Of a stretch of DNA of 64,000 nucleotides, positions 20,416-29,149 are shown in pieces. The position numbers and the translations under genes are program-made. Position 1 is the first letter of the stretch. Each line of letters opens with the position of its first letter. Source of the stretch: Rhodobium gokarnense (GTDB taxonomy: Bacteria; Pseudomonadota; Alphaproteobacteria; Rhizobiales; Rhodobiaceae); NCBI RefSeq assembly GCF_025961475.1, contig NZ_JAOQNS010000007.1:124001-188000 (forward strand). Reading direction: 5' to 3'. The notes below the pieces were generated by a model that worked only from the letters and a program-made list of their open reading frames with translations, did not search any database and had not been told where the DNA came from.

Positions 20416-21279
20416 TCAGAACCGGCCGTTCTGGAAGTCGGCGAAGGCCTGGTGGAGTTCGGCTTCCGTGTTCATGACGAAGGGGCCGGCCCGCGCCACC
20501 GGCTCGCTGAGCGGGCGGGCGGCAATGAGAAGGAACTTTGCACCGTCCTCGCCGGCGGTTGCCGAGACGACGTCGCCGGTGCCGAGGACGGCCAGATGAC
20601 CGATGCCGAGGGTCTCCGGTCCGTTGGCACCGGCAAGCGTAAGCGTGCCGTCATGGACGAGCACAAAAGCGTTGCGCTCGCCGCCGATGGCCTCATCGAG
20701 CGTTGCGCCCGGATCGAGATAGATATCGGCAAAGAACGGATCGGTGGGCCGGTCGACGACGGGGCCGGAAACGCCGCCCGACGTGGTGCCGGTGATGACG
20801 CGAAGGGTCGCGCCGGCACGCTCTTCGACGGGGATGCGGTCGGGGGCGAATTCCTGGTAGCCGGCGGGCACCATCTTGTCCTTTGCCGGCAGGTTGATCC
20901 AGAGCTGGAAGCCGGAGAGGAGGCCGTTCTCCTGTTCCGGCATTTCCGAATGGACGATGCCGGACCCGGCCGTCATCCACTGGATGCCGCCTGGCTCGAT
21001 GACGCCGGCATTGCCCCTGTTGTCGGCATGGCGCATGCGGCCGTGGAGCAGATAGGTGACGGTCTCGAAGCCGCGGTGCGGATGGTCGGGGAAGCCGGCG
21101 AGATAATCCTGCGGCTGGTCGGAATGGAACCAGTCGAGCATCAGGAACGGATCGAGGAAGTCGAACCGGGGCGTTCCCAGCATGCGCCGCATGCGCACGC
21201 CGGCGCCGTCGGAGGCGTTCATGCCGTCGGTGCGAAAGACGACCGGGCGGATCTTCTGGTCGATATCGGTGACGGACAT
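20416..21279 (-). CDS. Pirin family protein
   Basis: 287-residue bicupin. The N-terminal cupin shows FLDPFLMLDWFHSD, FPDHPHRGFETVTYLL and WMTAGSGIVHSEMP, which contain the metal-binding His/His/His/Glu set of pirins; FQLWINLP follows. The C-terminal domain is the pirin_C type. Bacterial pirins have been linked to quercetin dioxygenase activity and stress; the function here is unknown. Start ATG 21279 has GAGGAG 8 bp upstream, so the longer frame is rejected. Confidence 0.92.
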   Translation of the reverse strand: MSVTDIDQKIRPVVFRTDGMNASDGAGVRMRRMLGTPRFDFLDPFLMLDWFHSDQPQDYLAGFPDHPHRGFETVTYLLHGRMRHADNRGNAGVIEPGGIQWMTAGSGIVHSEMPEQENGLLSGFQLWINLPAKDKMVPAGYQEFAPDRIPVEERAGATLRVITGTTSGGVSGPVVDRPTDPFFADIYLDPGATLDEAIGGERNAFVLVHDGTLTLAGANGPETLGIGHLAVLGTGDVVSATAGEDGAKFLLIAARPLSEPVARAGPFVMNTEAELHQAFADFQNGRF

Positions 21280-21516
21280 CGGCTTCTCCTCGTTTTGCGT
21301 CGGCTCCGGCGACGGACATGTCGTTCCCGCGGCCGGTCTGCCCCTTATCTGGTGTCGGACGCTGTGTTGAAAAGCGCTGCGTCGTGAACAGTTTGTTTGT
21401 GCCTGTGCCAAGGTGCAGTACGGCCGTCTGTCGCCGGGTTCGATGCCGTCCTGGAATTATGCATCCATAAGTAGAAATCCGTTTACAAAATCGCGTGCCT
21501 GCACCACGATCGAGGC

Positions 21517-23205
21517 ATGGTAACCGGCGCTTCCCATAGCTGTGACGACGATCACCTGACGGCATGCCCGGAGTGCGTGCAGCGGAAGATACGCGTGCTG
21601 GAGCCGGGCGAGACCCTGACCCTGCGGCCCGGCGAATATCGTCGGCCGATCACCGCGGTGGGCCTTCGCGGAAGTGCATCGAACCGGATCACCATCCGCG
21701 GGCAATCGAAGGGTTGGTATCCCGAGGAGACGGGGGACCAGCAGGAACCCGATCCGTCTGCCGAGGCCGTCCTGACCACCGGGATGAGTGCCGAGCTATT
21801 TCGCCGGGACGCCAACATGCTGGCCCGCAAGAAACAGGCGGCAGGGGGCAGCCCCGGCCTCTATTACATTGCCGACGAGGCGATGCTGTTCCTGCGCGAC
21901 TGCCAGCACGTGACGGTCGAGAACCTCTATTTCAATCGATGCTGGCCGACCGCCGTCTATCTCGACAATTGCCAGGACATTACCGTCCGGTCCTGCCAGT
22001 TCCGCTGGGGCACCTATGCCGTCGGCGCGGCAGGGTTTCACACGCGACATCTGACCGTCGAAGGGTGCCGCTGGCAGCAAAACCCGGACAACAAGGGGCG
22101 CCACTGGAAGGATTTCTTGTGGTTCCGGATCCACGGCGATCTCGACGAGGAAAACCCTCCGGATGGCGATGGCCGGGTCTCGATCGAAGAGGGATGGCGG
22201 CTCTTTGACGGTGATTTCTTCGTCGGCTGGCGCATCGCCGGGTTCGTCACCCTGCGGGGCAACCTGATCGAGGATGCCTTCAACGCCATCCACATGTTCA
22301 ACTTCACGGAAAATCCGCGCACGGACCTCAATCTCAACGTCGTCGTGGAGAACAACCGGTTCGTGCGCATCCGGGACAACGCCATGGAGCCGGAAGGCGC
22401 GGCCTGGAACTGGGTGGTTCGCCACAACGTCTTCGTTGACGTCTATCGCTGGTTCGGCTTCGAGGTCGAGCGCTCCGGCTGGTTCTACATCTACGGCAAC
22501 CTTGCCTGGTACACCCAGGTGCCGGGCCCCGATCCGGGAGCCGACGGCAAACCGCGCGACGACCACACGGGTGGCTCTGTCTTCAAGTTCAACACCAAGC
22601 ACGTCGCCGACGGGCCGACCTATGTGTTCCACAATTCCTTCCATCTGCGCGAGCCGATCGCCAAGAAGAAGCGGTTTGCAAAGCTGGCGTTCTTCAACAA
22701 CGCCATTGCCTTCTGCAAGGCAAAGGAGGGCGGTTGCACAGGACGGCCGACGCTGTTCGCGCAGGGCGCGCGGGCCCTCGCCATGCCCCACGATCCTGCG
22801 GCGGACCTTGCCCAGATGTACGTTGCCGAAAAGAAGCGCTTCACCAAGGACTGGGAGGCGCTCGAAATCGTCTTTGACGGCAATTTCATCCATGGCCCCG
22901 ACCGGCTCAGCCACCTGCGCGCGGTCGGCTATCTGTTCGGCGATGCCTCAAGCGATTTGGATCCCGGCTTTGCCGGGCCGCTCGACGCGACGAACACGTC
23001 GGCATCTTCCTTTCGGTTGGACCATGGCGCCGAGGCGGCCGGCAAATCGATTCCGTTTGTCCTCAAGACCAAGAACGACTTCCAGACGTTCAAGGACGCC
23101 GGCGGGGGCAATGTCGGGGCGATCCGGGACGACGGCTCATTGTTCCAGCTTGCCGACGAGTTCGAGTGGATCACCGTCAAGATGCCACCGCAAAAGACCT
23201 CCTGA
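21517..23205 (+). CDS. Right-handed parallel beta-helix repeat protein
   Basis: 562 residues with pectate-lyase-like beta-helix character: an N-terminal LEPGETLTLRPGEYRRPI turn, then repeated short strands with Asn/Asp ladders such as VTVENLYFNRC, ITVRSCQFRWG, LTVEGCRWQQN, VVVENNRFVRIRDNAME and WVVRHNVFVDVYRWFGF. There is no signal peptide, and no catalytic Asp/Arg set of known lyases could be placed. It stands alone between a divergent pirin and a convergent LysR gene. The 72 bp upstream are AT-richer than the surroundings. Possible roles are polysaccharide binding or cleavage; I do not assign one. Confidence 0.75.
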   Translation: MVTGASHSCDDDHLTACPECVQRKIRVLEPGETLTLRPGEYRRPITAVGLRGSASNRITIRGQSKGWYPEETGDQQEPDPSAEAVLTTGMSAELFRRDANMLARKKQAAGGSPGLYYIADEAMLFLRDCQHVTVENLYFNRCWPTAVYLDNCQDITVRSCQFRWGTYAVGAAGFHTRHLTVEGCRWQQNPDNKGRHWKDFLWFRIHGDLDEENPPDGDGRVSIEEGWRLFDGDFFVGWRIAGFVTLRGNLIEDAFNAIHMFNFTENPRTDLNLNVVVENNRFVRIRDNAMEPEGAAWNWVVRHNVFVDVYRWFGFEVERSGWFYIYGNLAWYTQVPGPDPGADGKPRDDHTGGSVFKFNTKHVADGPTYVFHNSFHLREPIAKKKRFAKLAFFNNAIAFCKAKEGGCTGRPTLFAQGARALAMPHDPAADLAQMYVAEKKRFTKDWEALEIVFDGNFIHGPDRLSHLRAVGYLFGDASSDLDPGFAGPLDATNTSASSFRLDHGAEAAGKSIPFVLKTKNDFQTFKDAGGGNVGAIRDDGSLFQLADEFEWITVKMPPQKTS

Positions 23206-23214
23206 CCAGGGCCG

Positions 23215-24117
23215 CTATTCGGCGCCACCGTGCGCGGTGCGGAGGTCCTTGAGGAAGGTCTTCAGGGTTTCCGTTGGCCGGTAGCCTTTCCTGAGGATCA
23301 GGCAGAAGGTGCAGGTATAAGAGACCTCGTCCGGCAGGATGGCCCTGAGCCGGCCGTCTTCGACCCATTGGCGCGCATAGTGCTCCGGCAGGAAGCCGAG
23401 ATAGCGGCCGGAGAGGATCAGCATCAGTTGCGGCTCGATCTGGTGGACGGTCGCCTCGACCGGGCCGAGCAGCAGGCGCTTTTCGTCGGTCGCGCGCCAG
23501 TAGCCGCGGCGGATGAAGGCGTGGCGGCGGAGTGCTTCCGGCGTTACCGCGTCCTCGGCCAGGACGGGGTGGTCGGTGGCGGCGTAGAGATAGTGCTGCT
23601 CGTCGTAGAGCGGGACGGATTCCAGCCCGGAGATCAGGTGCGGGAAGCTGCCGATGCCACAGTGATAGACCCCGTCATAGACCTTCTGCTGCAGTTCCTG
23701 GGGCCGGTCCTGCATCAATGTGATGGAGACGTCGCCGCCGCGCCCGCCGAATGCCGCGACCGCCTCGGACATGCGCGAATTGGGGTCGGTGACCATGCTG
23801 TCGACGAGGCCGATGCGCAATTCGCCCGTCAGCGTGCCCTTGAGGGCGCCGATCTCCGCGTCGAAATCGCCGATCGCCTTGAACAGGCGCCTTGCGGCAT
23901 CGAGCACCATGGCGCCCTTTTCGGTCAGCCGGAAGCCTGTGCGGCCGCGCTGGCAGAGCTTGATGCCAAGCCGCTCCTCAAGCGCCGTCATGTGGTTGGA
24001 AATGGTCGAGGCGGAAATGTTGAGCTCGGCCTCGGCGGCGGAAAAGGCGCCGTGGCGGGCGACGGCCTCGAAAACCTGCAAAAAGCGCAGGTCGCTGCGG
24101 GAGAGGCGGACGGGCAT
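23215..24117 (-). CDS. LysR-family transcriptional regulator
   Basis: 300-residue LysR regulator. The winged helix opens LSRSDLRFLQVFEAVARHGAFSAA and continues LNISASTISNHMTALEERLG, followed by the PBP-like effector domain. It is transcribed away from the agmatinase-family gene with a 115-bp shared region containing direct repeats, the classic arrangement of a LysR activator and its target operon. By analogy with regulators of guanidinobutyrase genes, the effector may be a guanidino acid or polyamine; that is inference. Confidence 0.92.
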   Translation of the reverse strand: MPVRLSRSDLRFLQVFEAVARHGAFSAAEAELNISASTISNHMTALEERLGIKLCQRGRTGFRLTEKGAMVLDAARRLFKAIGDFDAEIGALKGTLTGELRIGLVDSMVTDPNSRMSEAVAAFGGRGGDVSITLMQDRPQELQQKVYDGVYHCGIGSFPHLISGLESVPLYDEQHYLYAATDHPVLAEDAVTPEALRRHAFIRRGYWRATDEKRLLLGPVEATVHQIEPQLMLILSGRYLGFLPEHYARQWVEDGRLRAILPDEVSYTCTFCLILRKGYRPTETLKTFLKDLRTAHGGAE

Positions 24118-24118
24118 A

Positions 24119-24153
24119 GTTTGATATTTCCAAAAGTGAGTTTTGATAATTCC
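24119..24153. promoter_or_regulatory. Candidate LysR operator: AT-rich direct repeats
   Basis: GTTTGATATTTCC (24119-24131) and GTTTTGATAATTCC (24140-24153) form near-identical direct repeats 21-22 bp apart, directly against the LysR start. A further ATCAAA lies at 24204. The segment is markedly AT-rich in a GC-rich region. Position and period fit a LysR binding region controlling both directions. Confidence 0.45.
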
Positions 24154-24232
24154 CTATTTTTTCCAGCTACGCCAGCCGCTAGCCTGCTCAATCGATAAGC
24201 ATGATCAAATCGTGGTCAGAAAAGAGGCGCCC

Positions 24233-25198
24233 ATGAGCTTCAACCAGCCGCTCGGCGGCAACGAGATGCCGCGCTTCGCCGGCCCGGCGACGATGATGCG
24301 GCTGCCGTCGCAGGAAACGGCGGAGGGCCTGGACGCCTGCTTCGTCGGCATCCCGCTCGACATCGGCACCTCGAACCGCTCCGGCACGCGCCAGGGACCG
24401 CGCTATATCCGCATCGAGTCCTGCATGCTTCGGCCCTACAACATGGGCACGGGGGCGGCGCCCTTCGACAGCCTGCAGGTCGCCGATATCGGCGATGTTC
24501 CGCTCAACACCTTCGATCTGAAGAAATCGGTTGTGATCATCGAGGAGGCCTATGACGGCATCCTTGCCCATGACTGCCGGCCGCTGACGCTCGGCGGCGA
24601 CCACACGCTGGTCTATCCGATCCTCAAAGCGATGGCCAAGAAGCACGGGCCGGTGGCTCTGATCCACGTCGATGCCCATGCCGACATCAATGACGAGATG
24701 TTCGGGGAAAAGATCGCCCACGGAACGCCCTTCCGCCGGGCGCTGGAAGACGGCTGCATCGCCGCCGACAAGGTGTTCCAGATCGGCCTGCGCGGCACCG
24801 GCTATTCGCCGGAGGATTTTGATTGGTCGCGCCAGCAGGGGTTCACGGTGGTCCCGGCCGAGGACTGCTGGATGAAGTCGCTCACCCCGCTGATGGCGGA
24901 GATCCGCGCCAAGATCGGCGACCATCCGACCTATCTCTCCTACGATATCGACAGCCTCGATCCGGCCTTTGCGCCCGGCACCGGTACGGTGGAGATCGGC
25001 GGCCTGACCATCTGGCAGGCGCTGGAAATCATCCGCGGCTGCCGCGGCCTCGACATCGTCGGCGGCGATCTCGTCGAGGTCTCGCCGCCCTACGATCCGT
25101 CGGGCAACACCGCGCTCGTCGGCGCCAACCTGCTCTATGAAATGCTCTGCATCCTGCCCGGGGTCCGCTATCCGGATGAGGCTCCGGGAAACAAATAA
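24233..25198 (+). CDS. speB: Agmatinase-family ureohydrolase
   Basis: 321-residue binuclear-Mn (or Ni) ureohydrolase that releases urea from a guanidino substrate. The metal ligands are visible: His in LGGDHTLVYP, Asp-His-Asp in HVDAHADIND, and two Asp in YLSYDIDSLDPAFAPGTGT. The family cannot be resolved by eye among agmatinase, guanidinobutyrase, guanidinopropionase and guanidine hydrolase. After APGTGT it has VEIGG where many agmatinases have PEPGG or PEIGG. The SD AAAGAGGCGCC supports ATG 24233. It leads an operon with a polyamine-type ABC importer and an MBL-fold enzyme, and is divergent from a LysR gene, so uptake and hydrolysis of an external guanidino compound is the likely task. Confidence 0.88.
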   Translation: MSFNQPLGGNEMPRFAGPATMMRLPSQETAEGLDACFVGIPLDIGTSNRSGTRQGPRYIRIESCMLRPYNMGTGAAPFDSLQVADIGDVPLNTFDLKKSVVIIEEAYDGILAHDCRPLTLGGDHTLVYPILKAMAKKHGPVALIHVDAHADINDEMFGEKIAHGTPFRRALEDGCIAADKVFQIGLRGTGYSPEDFDWSRQQGFTVVPAEDCWMKSLTPLMAEIRAKIGDHPTYLSYDIDSLDPAFAPGTGTVEIGGLTIWQALEIIRGCRGLDIVGGDLVEVSPPYDPSGNTALVGANLLYEMLCILPGVRYPDEAPGNK

Positions 25199-25252
25199 AT
25201 CAGAAAAACCGACCAGAACCCGCCAAAAAGCCATCCAGAGGTGAACCGAGCC

Positions 25253-26332
25253 ATGAACACCGCGATCAAACGACTGAAGCTGACGGGCGCCGCCGCGCTC
25301 GGCGCGCTCCTTGCCGGCGTCGCCGCGATGCCCGTCGCCAACGCCACCGAAGAACTCAACGCGCTGGTCTGGTGCGACCACACCGACCCGGCCCTGATCG
25401 AGCCGTTCGAGAAGAAGTTCGACGTCAAGGTGAACCTGAAAGAGTATGAGGGCACGGGTTCGGCGCTCGCCATCGTGGAACAGTCGCAGCCCGGCGACTG
25501 GGACGTCTTCGTCATCGACGGCGTCGACGTGCCGCGCGCCATCGATGCCGACCTGCTGGCGCCGCTGCCGGCCGACGAGATGCCGCTCGACGACATCTTC
25601 CCGGAACTGCGGCTCGATGAGGCGCAGATGCGCGACGGCAAGCTCTACGCCGTCTCGGAAAAATTCGGCTACAACACCGTCTCCTTCAACAAGACCAAGG
25701 TCGATGCCGCCGACATGAAGGACATGACGGTGCTTTGGTCCGACGCCTACAAGGGCAAGATCGCCGTCTACGACTATTACCTGCCGGTGATCGGCATGGT
25801 CGCCGTCGGCCTCGGGAAAAAGACCTCGGAGCTGACCGCCGACGACCTTCCGGCGATCAAGGAAACCCTCTTCAAGATCAAGGACAACGCCAAGCTCGTC
25901 GGCGAGGTGGTGTCGAGCCAGACGGCGATCGCGACCGGCGAGGTCGACATTCTCGTCGGCGGCGGCGAGTGGGTGACGGCCGGGCTTTCCGCCGACAAGC
26001 CGGAGCTGGACTGGATCCTGCCGGAGCAGGGCGGCGTGCGCTGGTCGCAGTCGATCGGCGTCTTCAAGGACAGCACCCGCAAGGAACTGGCCACCGAGTT
26101 CGTCAAATACATTGTCTCGCCGGAAGGCCAGGCGCGGCTCGCCACCTCGTCCTGCTACTGGGCGATGCCGGCGAACGCCAAGGCCGGTGCGGAACTGACC
26201 GACCAGCAGAAGGCGGCGCTGCGCTGGGATGACCAGCCGACTTACCTGAAGAACGCCCAGATGTATCCGGCGCCCGACGCCGAACTGGACGCCGCCATGC
26301 AGGACCTGTGGACGGAATTCCTCCAGCATTAG
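25253..26332 (+). CDS. ABC substrate-binding protein, spermidine/putrescine (PotD) type
   Basis: 359-residue periplasmic binding protein. The signal peptide MNTAIKRLKLTGAAALGALL... ends near VANATEE. The mature part has LNALVWCDHTDPALIEPFEKK, VKVNLKEYEGTGSALA, DVFVIDGVDVPRAI and YAVSEKFGYNTVSFNK, a PotD/PotF-like two-lobed fold. Ligand residues cannot be read off, so the ligand may be agmatine, putrescine or a related guanidino compound. I use ATG 25253 with AGAGGTG upstream; a GTG at 25241 is also in frame. It follows agmatinase by 54 bp. Confidence 0.88.
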   Translation: MNTAIKRLKLTGAAALGALLAGVAAMPVANATEELNALVWCDHTDPALIEPFEKKFDVKVNLKEYEGTGSALAIVEQSQPGDWDVFVIDGVDVPRAIDADLLAPLPADEMPLDDIFPELRLDEAQMRDGKLYAVSEKFGYNTVSFNKTKVDAADMKDMTVLWSDAYKGKIAVYDYYLPVIGMVAVGLGKKTSELTADDLPAIKETLFKIKDNAKLVGEVVSSQTAIATGEVDILVGGGEWVTAGLSADKPELDWILPEQGGVRWSQSIGVFKDSTRKELATEFVKYIVSPEGQARLATSSCYWAMPANAKAGAELTDQQKAALRWDDQPTYLKNAQMYPAPDAELDAAMQDLWTEFLQH

Positions 26333-26355
26333 AAAGTCCTCCAGCACCAAGACGG

Positions 26356-26389
26356 GCCTTGCCGGGCGTGACGTGACGTCCGGCAAGGC
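26356..26389 (+). promoter_or_regulatory. Intercistronic 10-bp hairpin after the binding-protein gene
   Basis: GCCTTGCCGG (26356-26365) and CCGGCAAGGC (26380-26389) are exact inverted copies with a 14-nt loop. There is no T-tract. Position between the binding-protein and permease genes suggests an mRNA-stability or attenuation element that sets expression ratios. Confidence 0.6.
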
Positions 26390-26412
26390 TTGAGGCGAAC
26401 GAGGTGGCGGTC

Positions 26413-27276
26413 ATGGCTTTGGCGGCACGGGCGAGGCGGTTCGATCTCGGAGCGTGGGGCTTCGTTGCCCCGGCGCTTCTGTGGACGGCGGCGTTCTTCG
26501 TCGCGCCGTTCGTCGTCATGGCGGTCGTCAGCCTCTGGGAGCGGATCGGCACCGATCTCGTCGCCAGCTGGAGCTTCGCCAACTACCTGAAGTTCTTTGA
26601 GCGCGGCCATTTCCTCGAAGCCATGCTGAACTCTCTGGAGGTGACCGTCATCGTCACCGTCACCTCCATCCTGCTCGCCTATCCGTTCGCCTGGATCATC
26701 GCCGAAAAGGTGCCGCCGCGGCTGCAGCGGCTGGCGCTGGTGCTCGCCATCCTGCCGTTCTGGACCTCCTATGTGGTCCGCTCCTATTCCTGGCTCTTGG
26801 TGCTCGCCAATAACGGCATCATCAACGAGACGCTGCTCGGCATCGGTCTCATTGGTGAGCCCCTAGATCTCGCCAACAGCCGCACGGCGACCGTGATCGG
26901 CTTCGTCCACTTCTTCGTCATGCTGCTGACGCTGACGATCTACGCTAATCTCGTCCAGCTCTCGCCGAACTACCGCAAGGCCGCGGCCGACCTCGGGGCG
27001 GGGCCGCTGTCCACCTTCTGGTTCGTGGTGCTGCCGCTGACCCTGCCGGGCATCATGGTCGGCGCGTTCCTCACCTTCGTCCTGTGCATCGGCGACTACA
27101 TCACGCCGCAGGTGCTCGGCGGCAACAACGAGCTGCTGATGCCGCAGGTGATCATGCTGCAGATCGGCCGGCGCGCCGACTTCCCGACCGCCTCCGCGCT
27201 GGCGATCCTGCTCATGATCGTCGTCACCATCGCCTATCTCGGCTTTGCCCGCTGGATCCGGCTGGAAAGGGCATGA
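26413..27276 (+). CDS. ABC transporter permease, PotB type
   Basis: 287-residue permease with six hydrophobic segments. The ABC-permease EAA-like loop reads YRKAAADLGAGPLSTFWFVVLPLTLPGI, and the second half FVLCIGDYITPQVLGG is typical of polyamine transporters. Start ATG 26413 has GAGGTGG 8 bp upstream; a GTG at 26404 is in frame. The stop overlaps the start of the next permease (ATGA). Confidence 0.9.
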   Translation: MALAARARRFDLGAWGFVAPALLWTAAFFVAPFVVMAVVSLWERIGTDLVASWSFANYLKFFERGHFLEAMLNSLEVTVIVTVTSILLAYPFAWIIAEKVPPRLQRLALVLAILPFWTSYVVRSYSWLLVLANNGIINETLLGIGLIGEPLDLANSRTATVIGFVHFFVMLLTLTIYANLVQLSPNYRKAAADLGAGPLSTFWFVVLPLTLPGIMVGAFLTFVLCIGDYITPQVLGGNNELLMPQVIMLQIGRRADFPTASALAILLMIVVTIAYLGFARWIRLERA

Positions 27277-28067
27277 CCATGCGCGGCACGTCTTGGCGCA
27301 CGGCCGCCTCTTCCGTCTACGCCATCCTCGTCTACGGCTTCATCTTCCTGCCGGTCGTGGTGCTGGTGCTGTTCTCCTTCCAGGACGGGCGGTTCCCGAT
27401 CCCGCCGTTTGAAGGGTTCAGCCTTCGCTGGTACGAGGCGGTGCTGGCCGACAGCCGGCTGATGGAGGCGCTCGCCAACTCCATTGTGGTCGCCGTCGGC
27501 TCCTCGCTCGTCACCGTCCTCCTGGGCTTCCTCTCCGCCTACGGCCTTGCCCGCTTCGCGCTGCCGGCCAAGGGGGTGCAGCGGGCGCTGCTGACGGCGC
27601 CGCTCACCGTTTCCTACCTGATCATCGGCATGGGGCTCCTCATCACCTTCAACTTCATCGGCTTCCCGAAGTCGCTGCTGGCGGCCGGGATCGGCCATGT
27701 GGTGATCAACCTGCCGCTCTGTTTTGCCATCATCTACAGCCAGATGGGCGACCACCAGGCGAATATCGAAAAGGCGGCCCGTGACCTCGGCGCCTCGGAA
27801 TGGCAGGTGATCACGCTCGTCACCGCGCCGATGCTGTGGCCGGCGCTGTTCGCCGCGTTCTTCCTGTCGATGACGTTCTCCTGGGACGAGTTCATCATCT
27901 CGTTCCTGCTCACCCGCTTCGACGTCACCCTGCCGGTGGAGATCTGGAGCCTGCTCCGCTCCGGCCTCAACCCCAAGACCAACGCCGTCGGCAGCCTCGT
28001 CTTCGGCATCTCCGCCGTTCTCGTCGTCGTCCTGGAACTGGTCGTCCTCAGAAAGGGGAGGCGCTGA
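27273..28067 (+). CDS. ABC transporter permease, PotC type
   Basis: 264-residue permease with six hydrophobic segments; the EAA loop is IEKAARDLGASEWQVITLVTAPMLWPA, and SMTFSWDEFIISFLLTRFD is the PotC-like signature. It forms the membrane domain with the preceding permease, to which it is coupled by a 4-bp overlap. Its stop overlaps the ATPase start by one base. Confidence 0.9.
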   Translation: MTMRGTSWRTAASSVYAILVYGFIFLPVVVLVLFSFQDGRFPIPPFEGFSLRWYEAVLADSRLMEALANSIVVAVGSSLVTVLLGFLSAYGLARFALPAKGVQRALLTAPLTVSYLIIGMGLLITFNFIGFPKSLLAAGIGHVVINLPLCFAIIYSQMGDHQANIEKAARDLGASEWQVITLVTAPMLWPALFAAFFLSMTFSWDEFIISFLLTRFDVTLPVEIWSLLRSGLNPKTNAVGSLVFGISAVLVVVLELVVLRKGRR

Positions 28068-29149
28068 TGAGCGCGACCGCCGTCGACGTCAAAAACGTCA
28101 CCCACCGCTACGAGGCGTTCACCGCGCTCGCCGATGTCTCGCTGACCGTGCCGACCGGCTCCTACACGGTGTTCCTGGGCCCGTCCGGCTCCGGCAAGAC
28201 GACGCTTCTGTCGGTCATCGGCGGCTTCCTGGTGCCGCAGGAGGGCTCGGTGCTGATCAACGGCCAGGACATGACGGCGGTGCCGCCGGCAAAGCGGCCG
28301 ACGACGACCGTGTTCCAGGACTACGCCCTCTTTCCGCACATGACGATCGGCGCCAATGTCGCCTTCGGGCTCCGCATGCGCGGCATCGGCTCCACGGAGC
28401 GCATGCGCCGGGCGCACGATATGCTGGACCTCGTCGGCCTCAAGGGCTCGGAGGCCAAGCGCCCGCACGAGCTTTCCGGCGGCCAGCGCCAGCGCGTGGC
28501 GCTCGCCCGGGCGCTGGCGGTGGAGCCCTCCGTGCTGCTCCTCGACGAGCCGCTCGGCGCACTCGATCTGAAGCTGCGCCGGCAGATGCAGGCGGAGCTG
28601 AAGGCGATCCAGCGCGAGGTCGGAACCTCCTTTATCCACGTCACCCACGACCAGGAGGAGGCGATGGCGATCGGCGATACCATAGTCGTCATGAGCCACG
28701 GCCGGATCGAGGATATGGGCACGCCGGAGCGGGTGTATCTAAAGCCCGCGACGCTGTTCGCGGCCGGCTTCATGGGCCAGAGTTCGTTTCTGAAGGGGAA
28801 GGTGAGATGGCGCACCGGCGGGCGGCTCGATATCGAGACGCCGCTCGGCCGGCTGCCGCTCACCGCCAACGGCTCCGGCGTCGATGCCGGGGATAATGTG
28901 GTGCTTTCCATCCGGCCGGAACATTTCGTCGTCGGTACGGTGGAGGGGCCGGCGTTGTCGCTGGGCAGCGCGATGGTGGAGGACATGACCTTTGCCGGCG
29001 CCCACCATCTCGCCGTAATGCGCCACGAGACCCTCGACAGTTTCCGGCCGATGGTGCAGATGCCGCAGATCGGAGAGACCAAACCGGGCGCGACGGTGGC
29101 GCTCGGCGTCCTGCCGGAGGACGTGGTTATCCTGAAGGACGAGGCATGA
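28067..29149 (+). CDS. ABC transporter ATP-binding protein, PotA type
   Basis: 360 residues. ABC domain: Walker A GPSGSGKTT, Q-loop TTVFQDYALFPHMT, signature LSGGQRQR, Walker B LLLDEPLGALD, switch HVTHDQEEAMAIGD. The C-terminal TOBE-like region (VLSIRPEHFVVG) is typical of PotA/FbpC ATPases and may sense ligand or regulate transport. The stop overlaps the MBL-fold gene start by 4 bp (ATGA), tying that enzyme to this operon. Confidence 0.92.
   Translation: MSATAVDVKNVTHRYEAFTALADVSLTVPTGSYTVFLGPSGSGKTTLLSVIGGFLVPQEGSVLINGQDMTAVPPAKRPTTTVFQDYALFPHMTIGANVAFGLRMRGIGSTERMRRAHDMLDLVGLKGSEAKRPHELSGGQRQRVALARALAVEPSVLLLDEPLGALDLKLRRQMQAELKAIQREVGTSFIHVTHDQEEAMAIGDTIVVMSHGRIEDMGTPERVYLKPATLFAAGFMGQSSFLKGKVRWRTGGRLDIETPLGRLPLTANGSGVDAGDNVVLSIRPEHFVVGTVEGPALSLGSAMVEDMTFAGAHHLAVMRHETLDSFRPMVQMPQIGETKPGATVALGVLPEDVVILKDEA

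Noticed and set aside
24188-26386. Long 732-codon open frame on the minus strand
   Set aside because: Antisense to agmatinase and the binding protein genes; no domain content.
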